Shown in pieces: positions 23,481 to 34,290 of a stretch of DNA of 64,000 nucleotides; the first letter of the stretch is position 1; each line of letters starts with the position of its first letter. The notes beneath the pieces are model-generated. The model ran no database searches and was not told the origin of the DNA. It saw only the letters and a program-made list of their open reading frames with translations. The position numbers and the translations under genes are program-made. The stretch is from Ehretia macrophylla. Taxonomy: Eukaryota > Streptophyta > Magnoliopsida > Boraginales > Ehretiaceae. The stretch spans positions 12,423,001 through 12,487,000 of the forward strand of contig CM075777.1 in assembly GCA_037974665.1 (NCBI GenBank), in the 5' to 3' direction.

Positions 23481-23621
23481 TTTGAAAAATCAACATTTAC
23501 GCAGGTGATGCTGCTATTATAGTTCAAGCACTAACACTATTATTTTTCTATGTGATGTGATGTTATTAATTGGATTTATTTTTAAACTGTTGAAATTATA
23601 CAAATTATTTGCAATCTGCAG

Positions 23622-23698
23622 AGGGTGAGCTTCAACTTGTGAGCAATAAAGCACCAGACTTTGAAGCAGATACCATTTTCAATCAGGAATTCATCAAG
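23622..23698 (+). pseudogene. isolated exon of chloroplast 2-Cys peroxiredoxin (BAS1-like)
   Basis: After a consensus acceptor (tctgcag, ending 23621) the frame reads EGELQLVSNKAPDFEAD then TIFNQEFIK, and stops at a GT donor (23699). This matches the start of the mature 2-Cys peroxiredoxin domain of plants, where an intron follows the FIK of DQEFIK. The enzyme reduces peroxides in the chloroplast stroma using thioredoxins. The next exon, with the peroxidatic Cys motif FVCPTE, is absent over the following 2 kb, and no transit-peptide exon is seen upstream. It is therefore a gene fragment. It sits among AT-rich dispersed repeats, upstream of a Helitron 3' end at 27743, so transposon capture is possible but unproven. 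Confidence 0.75.
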
Positions 23699-23719
23699 GT
23701 AATCATACTTGTATTATAC

Positions 23720-25400
23720 CTGCATATACGACCACTTTGTTTTTTTTTTTTTTTCGCTAGACAACTACTTTGTTTGACAATGCATGCATTTTGTCTTCCT
23801 ATCTATTGCATGCCTTTTTTTTCTATAAGACAACTGATACACACAATTAAATCCAAAATATGTATGCAACATTCCTTTTATGGACGTGCTAAGGACTATA
23901 TCATATGTTAAATTTGAAAAGTAATAATATTGAGGAAAAGAAGAGCAAATAAGAGACAGAAAGCAAAAGTAGAGTAGTGAATTCAATGACTAGATTCAGA
24001 AAAATAATAGAAAGTTGGAGACACATTCAATTAGAATTACTTGGTTATTTGGATATACAATTAAATACATTACAGGAGCTTGCTCAGGTTCATGACTTGA
24101 AATTTATTTTAATTCCTGATTGATATTTCTTAGGATTTTGCATGTGAACTTAGAGAAAAGGTAAAAGCTAATTGTCTCATCTTCACTGCATGACCAAATT
24201 TATAGAAATAGTACCAATGTAGACTAACAGATCTATGACGTTTGTTCATTTAAAATTTTTTCATAAACCTTCGCTGCTTGTCAAAAAATTATTGCTACTC
24301 TAAAGTTTTTCCTCTCTGGTTGCATCCTCATGGTGTATTTGTTTATGCTCAGTGAGAGAATGAAACTCTTATAATGTGAAAGTTATGTACTACCTGAAAA
24401 TGAAAGTTATGTAGTCATAAAATATTGTTTGTGCTAGCAATCATCTTCTTAGGTCAAAGATCAAGAACAATGTTACTTCACGTATCTTTGATTTGTTGAA
24501 TTTTAGATTGCGGGGAAATATATATTTTTAACATATTTATATTTTCATATAAACGAAGTTTGTCTATCTTTGTTTTGTGTTTTTTAGGTATTTTCGTCGG
24601 ACTCTCATGTTAATCCGAATATATCTATCTTTTACATAGATGTAAATCTTTACTCTCTGGGTAAGAGGTATTTCTATTACTATTGAATTCGTAACTAAAG
24701 TAATTAATGGTGGAGTTACATATTTTGGCCTAAGTGACTTTTATTCAAAATAAATATAAGTTTAGCTAGGCATTTGTACTTTTTTTTTTAAATGGACAAT
24801 TCATAAGTGTACTTATAATCTCTTCTATGCTTTTATATTTTTTTCATAAGTTAATATCATAGGAAATTAGAAGCTAGTTTCTTCTGCAATTTATTATTAA
24901 TTTCTCTTAATCAATGCTAAGTACGAACTTACTATGTGCAATATGAAATTTGATCATACCTTCCATATTAGGCAATGATGGGTGAGTAATTTAATTATTG
25001 TACGATGGGATTACACGTGTGCATGTCTTATCTTTACAGGAACAAGCACATTATGTCACATGTAAACATTATTTAAAATATTTAAATAATCATATCATTA
25101 GATGCAAACATACTACATAATTAATTTTAAAATTTAGAAATGACTTTTACAGATTATAATGTAACCGATAATTATTAGACGCAGTATTATCCTAATAATT
25201 TTACTTAAATTAATAACTTATATTTAGATAAGATTTTCTTATCTATCGTAGGATTCTATCATATCTTAATTTAAAATTAATTTTTTTAAATATCTATCAG
25301 TAGAATTTTTTTTTATTAATAACGTTATCTTTACCTTATTAATAGTGTTATCTTTACTTTATATTGGTAATTAGAGTTGATTTGTTCGTCATATCTAGAG
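23720..25400. other. AT-rich intergenic, no gene
   Basis: No frame or motif recognised. Includes repeat copies at 25080-25180 and 25215-25380 related to 22.6-23.5 kb. Faint resemblance of 24640-24685 to later peroxiredoxin sequence is too weak to call. Confidence 0.4.
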
Positions 25401-27520
25401 TGCCTTGAAGCAAATTAGTTCTGCCATATCTCTAGGTCTGTTTTTCTTAGTGTCCTTAATCATATTATTCTCTTTAAACGACTTTAATTGAAGGGGCAGA
25501 CTAATAACGCTCTACTATAACATAATCTACATACCAAGACACACAGGTTTTCAAGGAAGTGGCCATCATTTGGCATCCCCAAATTGGTGGATATGCATTT
25601 GGGTTCATCACTTTATCTGTCATCCTGCAGGTTTGGCAATAGTTTTAGATGTTACTTTTTCATCCTTCTCATTATGCATCTTCTCTATACCCTTCACAAA
25701 ATTTGTTATCTCAAGTTTTCCTAAAAGGAATTTCATATGCATATTTTTGTCATCCTTAGTTGATAGAGTTAGGCATTCCTTGTGTAATATTTCTTGGCTT
25801 TTGAACATAATTTATATGGTAGATGATTATTATCACACCATCTATTTTGTTGTCCTTGGGTCATTTTTAAGCTTTCGATTCTTGTGATGCTGACTTATTA
25901 TAAAGAAATATGCTTTGTCTATTATGGTAAGAAATCAAAACACGGTAACAAGAAAAGGAAATAAGAGAAACATCATTTGAGACCGGGCGGAGCCATGAGC
26001 AGTATAGTGACATAGTCAATAGTCTATGACTCAGGGTTTAAGCATATTATAGCAAAAATGCAGTATTCAAGCATGACCACAATTATAATTAAACATATAA
26101 AAAAATAGCTATAATTAAAAATAAAAACTAATAAACAAGACTAAACTACAAAAATATTGAATAAATTAAACTAAAAATAAAATAAATGTATAGGTATGCA
26201 TTTTCTCACCTCAAAAGTGAACTATGAGTACATTAAGGGATTGGGAAGAGCGTAGATTAGTGATAGGGTTTAATTTTTATTGAAATTTGAGAGTGAGTTT
26301 TGAATTAGTTTTGTTGTTAAGCTAAATTTTAGTAGTATCATAGACTTCGTTTTGGATCATTTTCATTTTCTTCCTTATCACAAGGCTAACGTTGTTGGAG
26401 AAAAGGTTGATGTTATCAAATAGACAGTTAGTGGTTGAAAGTATGTGAGATCCTACAACCTTTGATATAATCGGATCATTATTACTGAGTCGACAAATGT
26501 TGCACATGTTGAGAAGATTGTTGATGGTGTGTAAAAAAAATGCTTGTCTTCTTTTGGTTTAAGTAGAGTTTGAGATGCGATGCTGATGTAGATTCGGGTA
26601 AAGGGTAAAGTGTGTTAGGTGAAGCTTAGACAACAAAAGATACAATTGTTTTTTCTTAAAAAAATTATAGTAATGTAAAATTACTGAAATACCCTTCGGT
26701 TAGTGAAGGGTATCTAGCATATACATGTGTCTAGGAAGACTTTAGTTTTTAGATTTGTGCCTTTATTAATTAAAAGAGAAGTTTATGGCATAGCTTTTTC
26801 TTGTACGGGTTCCATGTACAATTGCTCAAAGAGAACCTAGATTCATACTTATTAATCGATAGTATGTTTAACGAATTTAGAATGTTTTAGTTCACTATTG
26901 AGTAATAATTTATGTTTTAACTTTTATAGAGTACTTAATCAATTCATTTAGCATGGGAAAAAATATTTTTTGAGGTAATTGTTGTTTTAACATTAAGGTT
27001 GTCATCAATTGCATATAATATACATGATTGCAAAATGTTGGTATAATGTTATTTACCCCAAGATGTCAGGCTCTTTGAACTACAGTTCATTCTTGAGACT
27101 ATGATAAAAGAGCATGGTATTATACTCTACTCGAAATACTATTAATGTATCTAATGAGACATGTTTGCCAAGCAAAAGTTATGACAAGTATGTTTTCATT
27201 TTGACTCATTAGAAACCTACCAAAGTTAATCGTTAGTCCATACATTTTTTAAAATATATATATATATATACACACATGTTATTCATGGTCAGATAATTTT
27301 TTTTTATATAATGATGAACATTGTTGCTTCTTTTATTGAGAATCATATGTATGACATGATTGACTATTGGATCCTTGAAAATTCTAATAGTGAAAAATGG
27401 ATTACAAGCAGATGATATGAGCAAATAGTAAGAATGATATCAAACTAGGACGAGATGACATGAACTTTATCGAGACAACAACTTGAGGAAATAAGATACA
27501 TACATGTATCTTTGAAAGGC
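25400..27520. other. intergenic, no gene
   Basis: No coding region supported. A GGGCGGAGCCA string at 25984-25994 matches the terminal motif seen at 59872. A TATATA run lies at 27257-27270 next to a T-run. Confidence 0.4.
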
Positions 27521-27524
27521 CCGA

Positions 27525-27743
27525 TCTCTATAAAACATTACTTACTGTCACATTTTTTTAAAAATAGGTGCTTATATTTGTCTACTTTTTTTTTGTAATG
27601 ATATAATATATAGAGTAATTATCTATTTTAGTCTCTCAATAATGTGATTAAAGAGTTGAATAAATTGATTTTATGTTTCATATGTTTAAAAAATTTATAT
27701 TACACACCTTTGACGCTCGTGCATCGCACGGGTATAAGACTAG
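27525..27743 (+). mobile_element. Helitron 3' terminus, possibly a 219-bp non-autonomous Helitron
   Basis: The 3' end has a GC-rich hairpin (stem ctcgtgc / gcacggg, 3-base loop atc, 27715-27731), then a short spacer, CTAG at 27740-27743 and a flanking T. This is the classic plant Helitron terminus (hairpin, CTRR, host T). A TC preceded by A at 27525 (TCTCTATAAAAC) would make a 219-bp element. The true 5' end could be much further left, in which case gene fragments upstream could be cargo. No Rep/helicase is present. Confidence 0.6.
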
Positions 27744-28560
27744 TTATTTTTAAGATTATTCTATTCCTATTCGAATTAATTTATTCCAGAATATCAATCC
27801 TGAGCTTAGAATAGTATACCAGCTAAGCTAATTAGGATAATCTTTTGGGGCATACAATCATAGTGAATGAGAGCTTTGCCATGGAGTATTTGAAGTGGGT
27901 GTACTTGTTCTTCCAACATGGAGTAAGCAAACTACTATAAGTCTATAACTACAATGATTGCAGATGTAAGGTTCAGAGTAAGGTGCCAAAATGGTAAGAC
28001 GTCATCCAATGTAGTGCTCAGTACGATGTAGAGATCTTCAAGCAATCTTGATATATCTGGATGTGTTATGCCATCATTTACAATTAACGTTTGGAATCAG
28101 AGGAAGAATAGATTTCATAGAAATGAAGTGAGAGCAACTTAAACCAAGTCCTAATTGCTTTTTGCATAGGAACATTTGCTATTTTTAAGACTACAGATGA
28201 CATGCATGTCTAGTTTGTATTCTTAGCTTGGATTTGTGGATGTCGTACAAGGATGGCTCTTGCTCCATTCATAGGAATTGTCGAATATAATAGAGATGCA
28301 AAAAGAATAGTCGAATGAAAGAGAGAAATACTTATTGATTGTGATATTGATAAGAAGATGATTTGAGTTGTTTTGAATCATGTTTACAATGGGTAAAATA
28401 TAGGCACTAATTGAGCTTATCTACCTTAGAACACTAAGCATATAGGACCATTACCTCATTAGATATATATTCTAAAGCAAACCTAACATTATCATATCAA
28501 GATATTCTAAGATATGCTAACACCACCCCCCACCCCCCCAACCTCTAACTCAAGGAGGTA
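27744..28560. other. intergenic, no gene
   Basis: No supported feature except a short C-rich run (28523-28540). Confidence 0.4.
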
Positions 28561-28589
28561 CAAAAGACATCAACTTGAGTTTGGAAATC

Positions 28590-29690
28590 AAGGATAATGA
28601 TATGGACATTAGGTGGCATTTATATAGCAGTACAACCCATAATGACGTGGCAGCAAGGCCCATGATGACGAAGAGATGAGACCCATGATCATGTGCCTAT
28701 GGGACCATGATGATGTGGCAATCCGAGATCTGGTAATGATAAGGTGGCGGCAAGATCAGTGATAAGGTGACAATGAAGCCCAATATGAGGTGGTGACGAG
28801 GCCCAATACTAGGTAGAATCGAGGCTCGATAATGAGACTACAGTGGGGCCCAATATGAGGTAGCAATAAGGCCCAAATATAAGGTGGAAGCAAGGCCCAA
28901 TAATGAGACGGCAAGGGTCCAATGATGATATAGACAGGACCCAATGATGAAGAGGTAGTAGGGACCTTTTTTTTTTTGCTAGGAGGCAAGGTCCTATATG
29001 AGGTGGCAATGGGGCCCAATGATGACGAGGCAGAAAGCCTTGATGATGAGTCGCCAATTTGGCGATGATTAGATGATGGCATGCGACAAGGTATCAAGGA
29101 CACGACAATGAGGTGGTAGTGATTAGATGGACACATTGCAGTGACATGGTGTTGATTGAGACGACAAATGGGCAACACATAGCACTAACTGAATGACACG
29201 TGGTGCGGTCTAAACGATGACATGTAGTTGATGTGGATGACATGTGATGACTAGAGAATGATATGGATGACACGTCGAATGATTAGATGATGACACGTGT
29301 TGCTAACTGGACATACACATGACAATCAACGTGATAGTGACTGGACAATGAGTCGGCTAGCTAACGTGGGAATGACTGGGCAGTGACATGGTATTGACTA
29401 GACGATGATGTGGGCTGCTAGCTAACGTGGGAATGACTGGGCAGTGATGTGGTGGTGACTGGACAATGATATGGCACTTTTGGATCTTTGGTTTATTTGT
29501 CTTACACAAAAGTGAAATGTAAAGTGCAACACACATGACACATGACAATCAACGTGATAGTGACTGGACAATGAGTCGGCTAGCTAACGTGGGAATGACT
29601 GGGCAGTGATGTGGTGGTGACTGGACAATGATATGGCACTTTTGGATCTTGGTTTATTTGTCTTACACAAAAGTGAAATGTAAAGTGCAA
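28590..29690. repeat. minisatellite-like tract of GATGA/GGCCCAAT units
   Basis: 28600-29100 is a degenerate array with period about 30-35 built from gaggtggcaa and ggcccaatgatga. 29150-29640 is built from gatgacacgtg- and gactggacaatga-type units. A larger tandem duplication pairs 29322-29542 with 29546-29690, sharing gagtcggctagctaacgtgg and the segment ending aagtgaaatgtaaagtgca. Minus-strand open frames here (Pro/His/Ile-rich) follow from the repeat period and are not genes. Confidence 0.75.
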
Positions 29691-29757
29691 TACAAGGTTT
29701 CGAACCTAAGACCTTGCAAAGGAATGAATGATCAACTACCACTAGGCCGAGCCACTT
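29640..29757 (-). mobile_element. tRNA-derived SINE with A and B boxes
   Basis: On the minus strand the sequence starts tggctcggcctagtggtag (A-box-like, about 29756-29737) and about 30 nt later shows ggttcgaaacc (B box, 29706-29696). This is the spacing of an internal RNA polymerase III promoter. The body then runs to about 29640 through gcactttacatttcactttt. The same body tail, without the tRNA-like head, is also present at 29465-29542 because of the local tandem duplication. No cloverleaf is complete, so it is not a tRNA gene. Confidence 0.65.
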
Positions 29758-29759
29758 AT

Positions 29760-30420
29760 TTGTTATCTGTTTTTGAAGATTTTAACATCTATCTATGTGG
29801 TGTGGCTGCTGAGTGATGCTGCAAACAATGAAACAGCGCAGTCAGCTTGTAGTGGAGAGTGGAAGCGCGTTACATATCGGATGGCGATGCTTCAAGTGGC
29901 GTTGGAAAACTGACGAGGAGAGGAATTTATAGTGGTGGTTTGTGTTGTGTTTGGAGTTTCGATACAAGGCGAAAAGTGGCTGAAACAGTGGCGAACTACA
30001 GAAAAATTGGTAACTTGCAGTGGAGTGTGTGGGCGCGTTTGGAGTCCGATTGTAGTGATTTAGGTGTTGTTGGAATCTTCACGACATTAAGTATATAATT
30101 AGCCTGAGAGTGTAAGAATAGAAGGAGAAAAATGAAGCAAAAAAGATGCTGAACAGATTGCGAATGTTGAAGTGATGATGATGATGTGTTGTTTGATTTG
30201 TTGATGACTGCGAGAATAGTGATGAAGATGAAGACGTAAGGAGGTGATCAAAATATTTGCAGCGTGGAATCCTCTAGACATCCTACTAATTTTCTTGTAG
30301 GTAAACCTATCAAACTAGGATAGCTTTTCCCAAGTTTGGTAGCACCCGCACTTGCCTAATTTGTATTTGTTGCTTCCCTTTCCATAAGGTCTTAGCATGA
30401 ACTTCAATGATGTTATTATT
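29760..30420. other. intergenic, no gene
   Basis: Somewhat higher GC around 29830-30060, but no frame resembles a known protein. Confidence 0.35.
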
Positions 30421-30518
30421 AGGTTAGGACCCCTTTGTAATTGTTCTAAGACCCACATTTTGTATCTTCATGTCATTAATAAAACTTTTTCCTCGATGAA
30501 TTAGCAACAAAAAAAAAA
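30420..30518 (+). repeat. retroposon-like 3' tail, copy 2
   Basis: Partner of 20610-20707, with the same order of ttaggacccctttgtaattg, ttttgtatctt, atgtcattaataaaa and A-run. No coding segment is linked. Confidence 0.45.
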
Positions 30519-31800
30519 TTGCATTTGACTTGTATAACAAGTTCAAATGTCAGTGTTAACAAATTGCAAGGAAGTGGAGAGGCAATTCATTGAACCACAC
30601 ATGATGTGCATTGTTCCAACTAGACATAACAAAGGCCGCCTAATTACAATGGCAATGGCATCTAATAGTACTTTCTTCTTTTAGACTGCATTTGGATTAA
30701 GCCCCAAGTTTAAAATTCATGGTTTAAATCCAATTGGTTGTTTTCTTGGTGAGTCTCTATCATTAGATTTACAATAATCTTTTTCACAAATTCAAATCCT
30801 GATTACTCCCGAGCCATTTAAAATTCCTCCTCATTTATAAGTAATTCTATCCATCTTAAAAAATATATTCAAATGTTCGACTGATCCTTTTATAAGGCCA
30901 ATAAAAGATTTAAAACTTCATGGATTTCAAATGGAAAAGATTTCAAATTTGAAAAATATGAAACCTTTTCCTACATCCAAATCCACCAATTTAGATTCAA
31001 TATATCATTGAATTGTTAGACAGGTTTTCTGCCAAAAATAGCAAAGACAATTGAAGGGTCTATGTCTTTTAAAATTCTTCGATTTACCTAGCTTTTCGAA
31101 AAGAGGTGTGGTTTTATGTTTTTTGTGTTTCTTTTAGGTAAAAGATCTCTCAAATCATAAGCAGGGATTCGAAGTATTTTGTCTTCGAAAACATTCGGAT
31201 TTGGATTCTCCCCTAGTCTCATTATTGTCTCTTAATGACTAAGAGGTGGATTGTTAAACGTTGAATTCAAATGAAATGATCTGAGTCGTCATTTTTTAAT
31301 ATATATATACATCAATTTTAAAATCATGTTTTTTCTACTTTTTATCCTTTTTTTTCTTTTTCAATCAAAATTTAATAACCTAACTAAAAGTCTTCTCTCT
31401 TCTTCCATCTTCCCTCTCCCTTACACGTTAGTAGAACACATATATAAGCACTATACAACACAAAGAAAAATATCTATTTTAAAAAAAAAACTTTAAAAAA
31501 TCATCTATATATACATATTCAATCAAAATTTAATAATCTAACTACAAGCCTTTTTGAAGTGTTTATATATATTTGTTCCTATAGGTATGGTGCCGTTTAT
31601 TTTTTGCTTATTTTTCTATGCCATAAGCAAGAAATTTTTGCTATATACTTGTATAGTCCGTCAAGTTTGGGCTAAGATGGAGTTTCAACGTCTCCTGGAT
31701 TTATGTGTGTGAGAAAGAGAAAGGGAAGATGGAAAAGAGAGAGAAAAAGAGAAGCTGGCTTTTGAATCCAATGATTAGCAATTTACTTTTAGTCAATAAA
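30519..31800. other. intergenic, possible decayed foldback element
   Basis: 30688-30990 has weak end symmetry (gcatttggatt... / ...aatccaaat-like) as in a decayed MITE. 31355-31400 and 31520-31560 share aatcaaaatttaataa-ctaact. No gene. Confidence 0.35.
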
Positions 31801-32087
31801 GTAACGATTGATATACTGGAATAAATTTGGATAGGAATGTAATGAGCCAAAGAATAGAATGAAACTGAGAATAAAATGAACTTGAAAATACGAATGAAAT
31901 AATTGATATGTTCTAGAAATGAAGAGTAGTAATGCAAATGTCTTGTATAATATGATATGATTGCTCTTTTATTATTATAATATTAAAAATAAAAATAAAC
32001 TTGAATATAACCGTAAACAATATAAACATAATAAATAATAAAAACAATAACAACAACAAAAAAAAAAAATAATAACAACAATAAATA

Positions 32088-32119
<32 letters not shown>

Positions 32120-32139
32120 TAATAATAACAACAACAACA

Positions 32140-32190
<51 letters not shown>

Positions 32191-32214
32191 ATTATTATAT
32201 TATTATTATTATTA

Positions 32215-32245
<31 letters not shown>

Positions 32246-32631
32246 GTTTTTATTTTTATCATTATTTTTTTACTTTATTATTATTATAATTAATATTATA
32301 TTTCTTTATTATTTTTATTTTTATTTTTATAATAATAATTAGTATTTTATAAGAATTATAAATATTATTGTTATTTTTATTATTATTTGTGTTATTATTA
32401 TTATTATTATTATTGAAATATGGGAGTATGGTAGTCAAGTTCATTCCCAAACACATGGAAATGACTAATTCTCATATTTTTGCTCTGTAATGGCTATTTC
32501 CATATATGCGGGAAAGAAATTACTTTAGGAATGAGATTTTCAAGTTCATTCTTTCATACCAAGCATGAGAATCAAAAAGAATTGGGAATATCATTCTATT
32601 CCAAACCTCATTCTAATATACCAATCGTTAC
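31801..32631. mobile_element. TIR element with trinucleotide-repeat core
   Basis: Perfect 10-bp inverted ends GTAACGATTG (31801) / CAATCGTTAC (32631). The similarity extends inward: ggaata-atttggataggaatg matches the complement of cattctattccaaacctcattc. The centre, 32040-32420, is almost pure ATT/AAT. If TA is taken as the target duplication (31802-31803, 32629-32630), the TIR is ACGATTGRTATA. No coding capacity. The superfamily is uncertain; the ends are not Stowaway-type. Confidence 0.6.
32080..32415. repeat. long ATT/AAT microsatellite
   Basis: Several runs of (AAT)n switching to (ATT)n at about 32140, forming a self-complementary AT block that could extrude as a cruciform. It sits at the centre of a TIR element. 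Confidence 0.9.
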
Positions 32632-32809
32632 CTAAGATAAAATAATGACTATGGAAGGATCCAAATCCAAAACATTAGGCCTAATGCATCCCAAATCAGT
32701 TATATTACATCTCAATTTAACTTTTTAAGATTAAGATCAATGTTTTAGTTCTAATTGGGTAAGCCTATATGTTTCCTCCTAATTCATTACAAGAAATTTG
32801 CGAAATGGC

Positions 32810-33235
32810 GACGGTGAAAAATCATCGCCATTTCGTCTCCAAATTGGTCAAGGCAACGGGCTTGAGACTAAAATCCGTCATCACCAAAAATATCATCACC
32901 AAATTTACGGTTCGTCGCCAATTCATTTTCATTGGCGATAAAATAACCTCATAGCCAAAGGTCATCACCAAATCGTCGCCACTCAGAGTCTTCTCCAAAT
33001 TGTCTCCGACTACTGTCGTCACCAAATCGTCTCCAACTACTTTCGTCTCCAAAGCGTCGCCACTCAAATTTGCCTCCAAATCGTCTCCAACACTTTTCGT
33101 CTCCAAATAGTCGCCACTCATAGTCATTCTCAAATCGTCTCCAATTACTTTCGTCTCCAAAACTTCGCCACTCAGCATGTTCATCTTCAACTCATCTCCA
33201 AAATAATTCGACTCCAAGTTGTCTCCTATTCGTCG
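32810..33235. repeat. CACTA left subterminal repeats
   Basis: About ten imperfect copies of a 20-25-bp unit around cgtctccaaatcgtcgccact. Such arrays bind the TnpA-type protein in En/Spm elements. The minus-strand frame here (repeated GDDLETK/VVGDDL) is a product of the repeat period. Confidence 0.8.
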
Positions 33236-33447
33236 CCATTATTAAAATATAAATATTTTTTTTAATTCTAATGATTTAAGTAACAAAATAAAGAGTTCTT
33301 AAAAATCTTGAAATTACTAAAAAAATTAAATTAAAATGTAATTTATATAAAATAAAATATTTACAATCTAAAATTTAAATTTAAATTTAATACTCATAAA
33401 ACATAAATTTAAAATTACAAATTGTTTTAATATCTTAAAAAAAACAC

Positions 33448-33905
33448 TCAACTCTTCGATTGATCTTCAGTTCCATTATTAGGCGGAGGCGGAGGATGCT
33501 TTTGAGGTGGAACCGAGAACCTTTGCATGAGCAACGCGATCTGTTCTCGTAGTTGACGGAGTTGCTCATTCTGTTCTTGTTGAAGTCTGTGCAGCTGCTC
33601 GTTCTGTTCTAGTTGAAGTCTGTGCAGCTCCTCGTTCCGTTCTAGTTGACTACACAATAGCACGTTTTGTTCTTCATGAAGTCTACACTGCTCATGCAAG
33701 GGTGATATTGCTCTAGCAACAGCCTCATAGATCTCCTGCTTTGTGATATGATGTCTGGACAACGGGATGGTATGTGCAGACCCACTGAAGCTTGCGACCC
33801 GAACCCGTAGATGCGCCCTTTGCTCGATCCACTGGAGAAATAGTGTGTCGTGATCTATTGGCGCGGTTGATGAATCTGCCTCCGAGGACGCTGTTGGACC
33901 AATTC
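33448..33905 (-). pseudogene. CACTA-borne coiled-coil protein exon
   Basis: An open minus-strand stretch of about 150 codons. It begins after a splice-acceptor-like tract at about 33920, though the first codons are out of frame. It contains HDTLFLQWIEQRAHLRVRV, then SRHHITKQEIYEAVARAI, then a heptad-like coiled coil made of RLQLEQNEQLH-type units repeated about four times, and a Pro-rich tail (HPPPPPNNG) ending DQSKS-stop. No ATG opens this frame, so it is an internal or last exon. Position just inside the left subterminal repeats fits the C-terminal part of a CACTA-encoded TnpA-like or transposase-associated protein. No DNA-binding domain is visible. Confidence 0.55.
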
Positions 33906-33999
33906 GTTATATTGAGCCTGAAAAAAAAATTATAAGATTTTTTTGTATAACATAAATGTTATGTATAAATAATTATTTGAAATAAAATTACATACCATT

Positions 34000-34050
34000 G
34001 TCTATTCTGCCCGGGGTCTGAATAGGAACTGTCGGGACCTTTGTGATGAG
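34000..34050 (-). pseudogene. small upstream exon remnant of the CACTA gene
   Basis: The minus strand reads LITKVPTVPIQTPGRIDNG-like coding and then a GTATGT donor (about 33994). It is separated from the coiled-coil exon by an AT-rich intron-like 75 bp. Short, so tentative. Confidence 0.35.
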
Positions 34051-34084
34051 CCTTTACGAAAACATTCGCTTTAGTCATAGGTAC

Positions 34085-34290
34085 CCTGCTTTAGTGGGCC
34101 TAAATTGGGCCCATATAGGGCCAAATATAGGTAACAGATTATTGAGCTTAGAATTGGGGCCATGTAAGGCCAAAAATATAGGTGATAGATTATTGGCCTT
34201 AAAATTGGGCCCATATAAGGCCAACTATAGGTAATAGATTATAGGGGTTAGAATTGGGCCAATTATAGGTAACAGAATTATTGGGGTAGT
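34085..34290. repeat. three to four tandem copies of a ~65-bp unit
   Basis: Units built from ttgggcccatatagggccaa, atataggtaacagattatt and g-ttagaattggg. Lies within the CACTA element. Confidence 0.75.

Noticed and set aside
24600-24700. Possible second peroxiredoxin exon (LYSLGKRYFYY-like)
   Set aside because: Similarity is short, interrupted by a stop, and lacks the FVCPTE motif.
28756-29178. 140-codon minus-strand frame rich in Pro, His, Leu
   Set aside because: Periodicity equals the minisatellite unit; no start context or homology.
28590-29690. CRISPR-like array
   Set aside because: Units are degenerate and contiguous, without conserved repeats alternating with unique spacers, and the DNA is a plant nuclear sequence.
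29690-29757. tRNA gene
   Set aside because: A and B boxes are present but no cloverleaf closes, and a SINE body continues past the B box.
31913-32456. Leu- and Asn-run frames
   Set aside because: Translation of the ATT/AAT core.
32822-33217. 131-codon frame with repeated GDDLETK units
   Set aside because: Produced by the CACTA subterminal repeat array.
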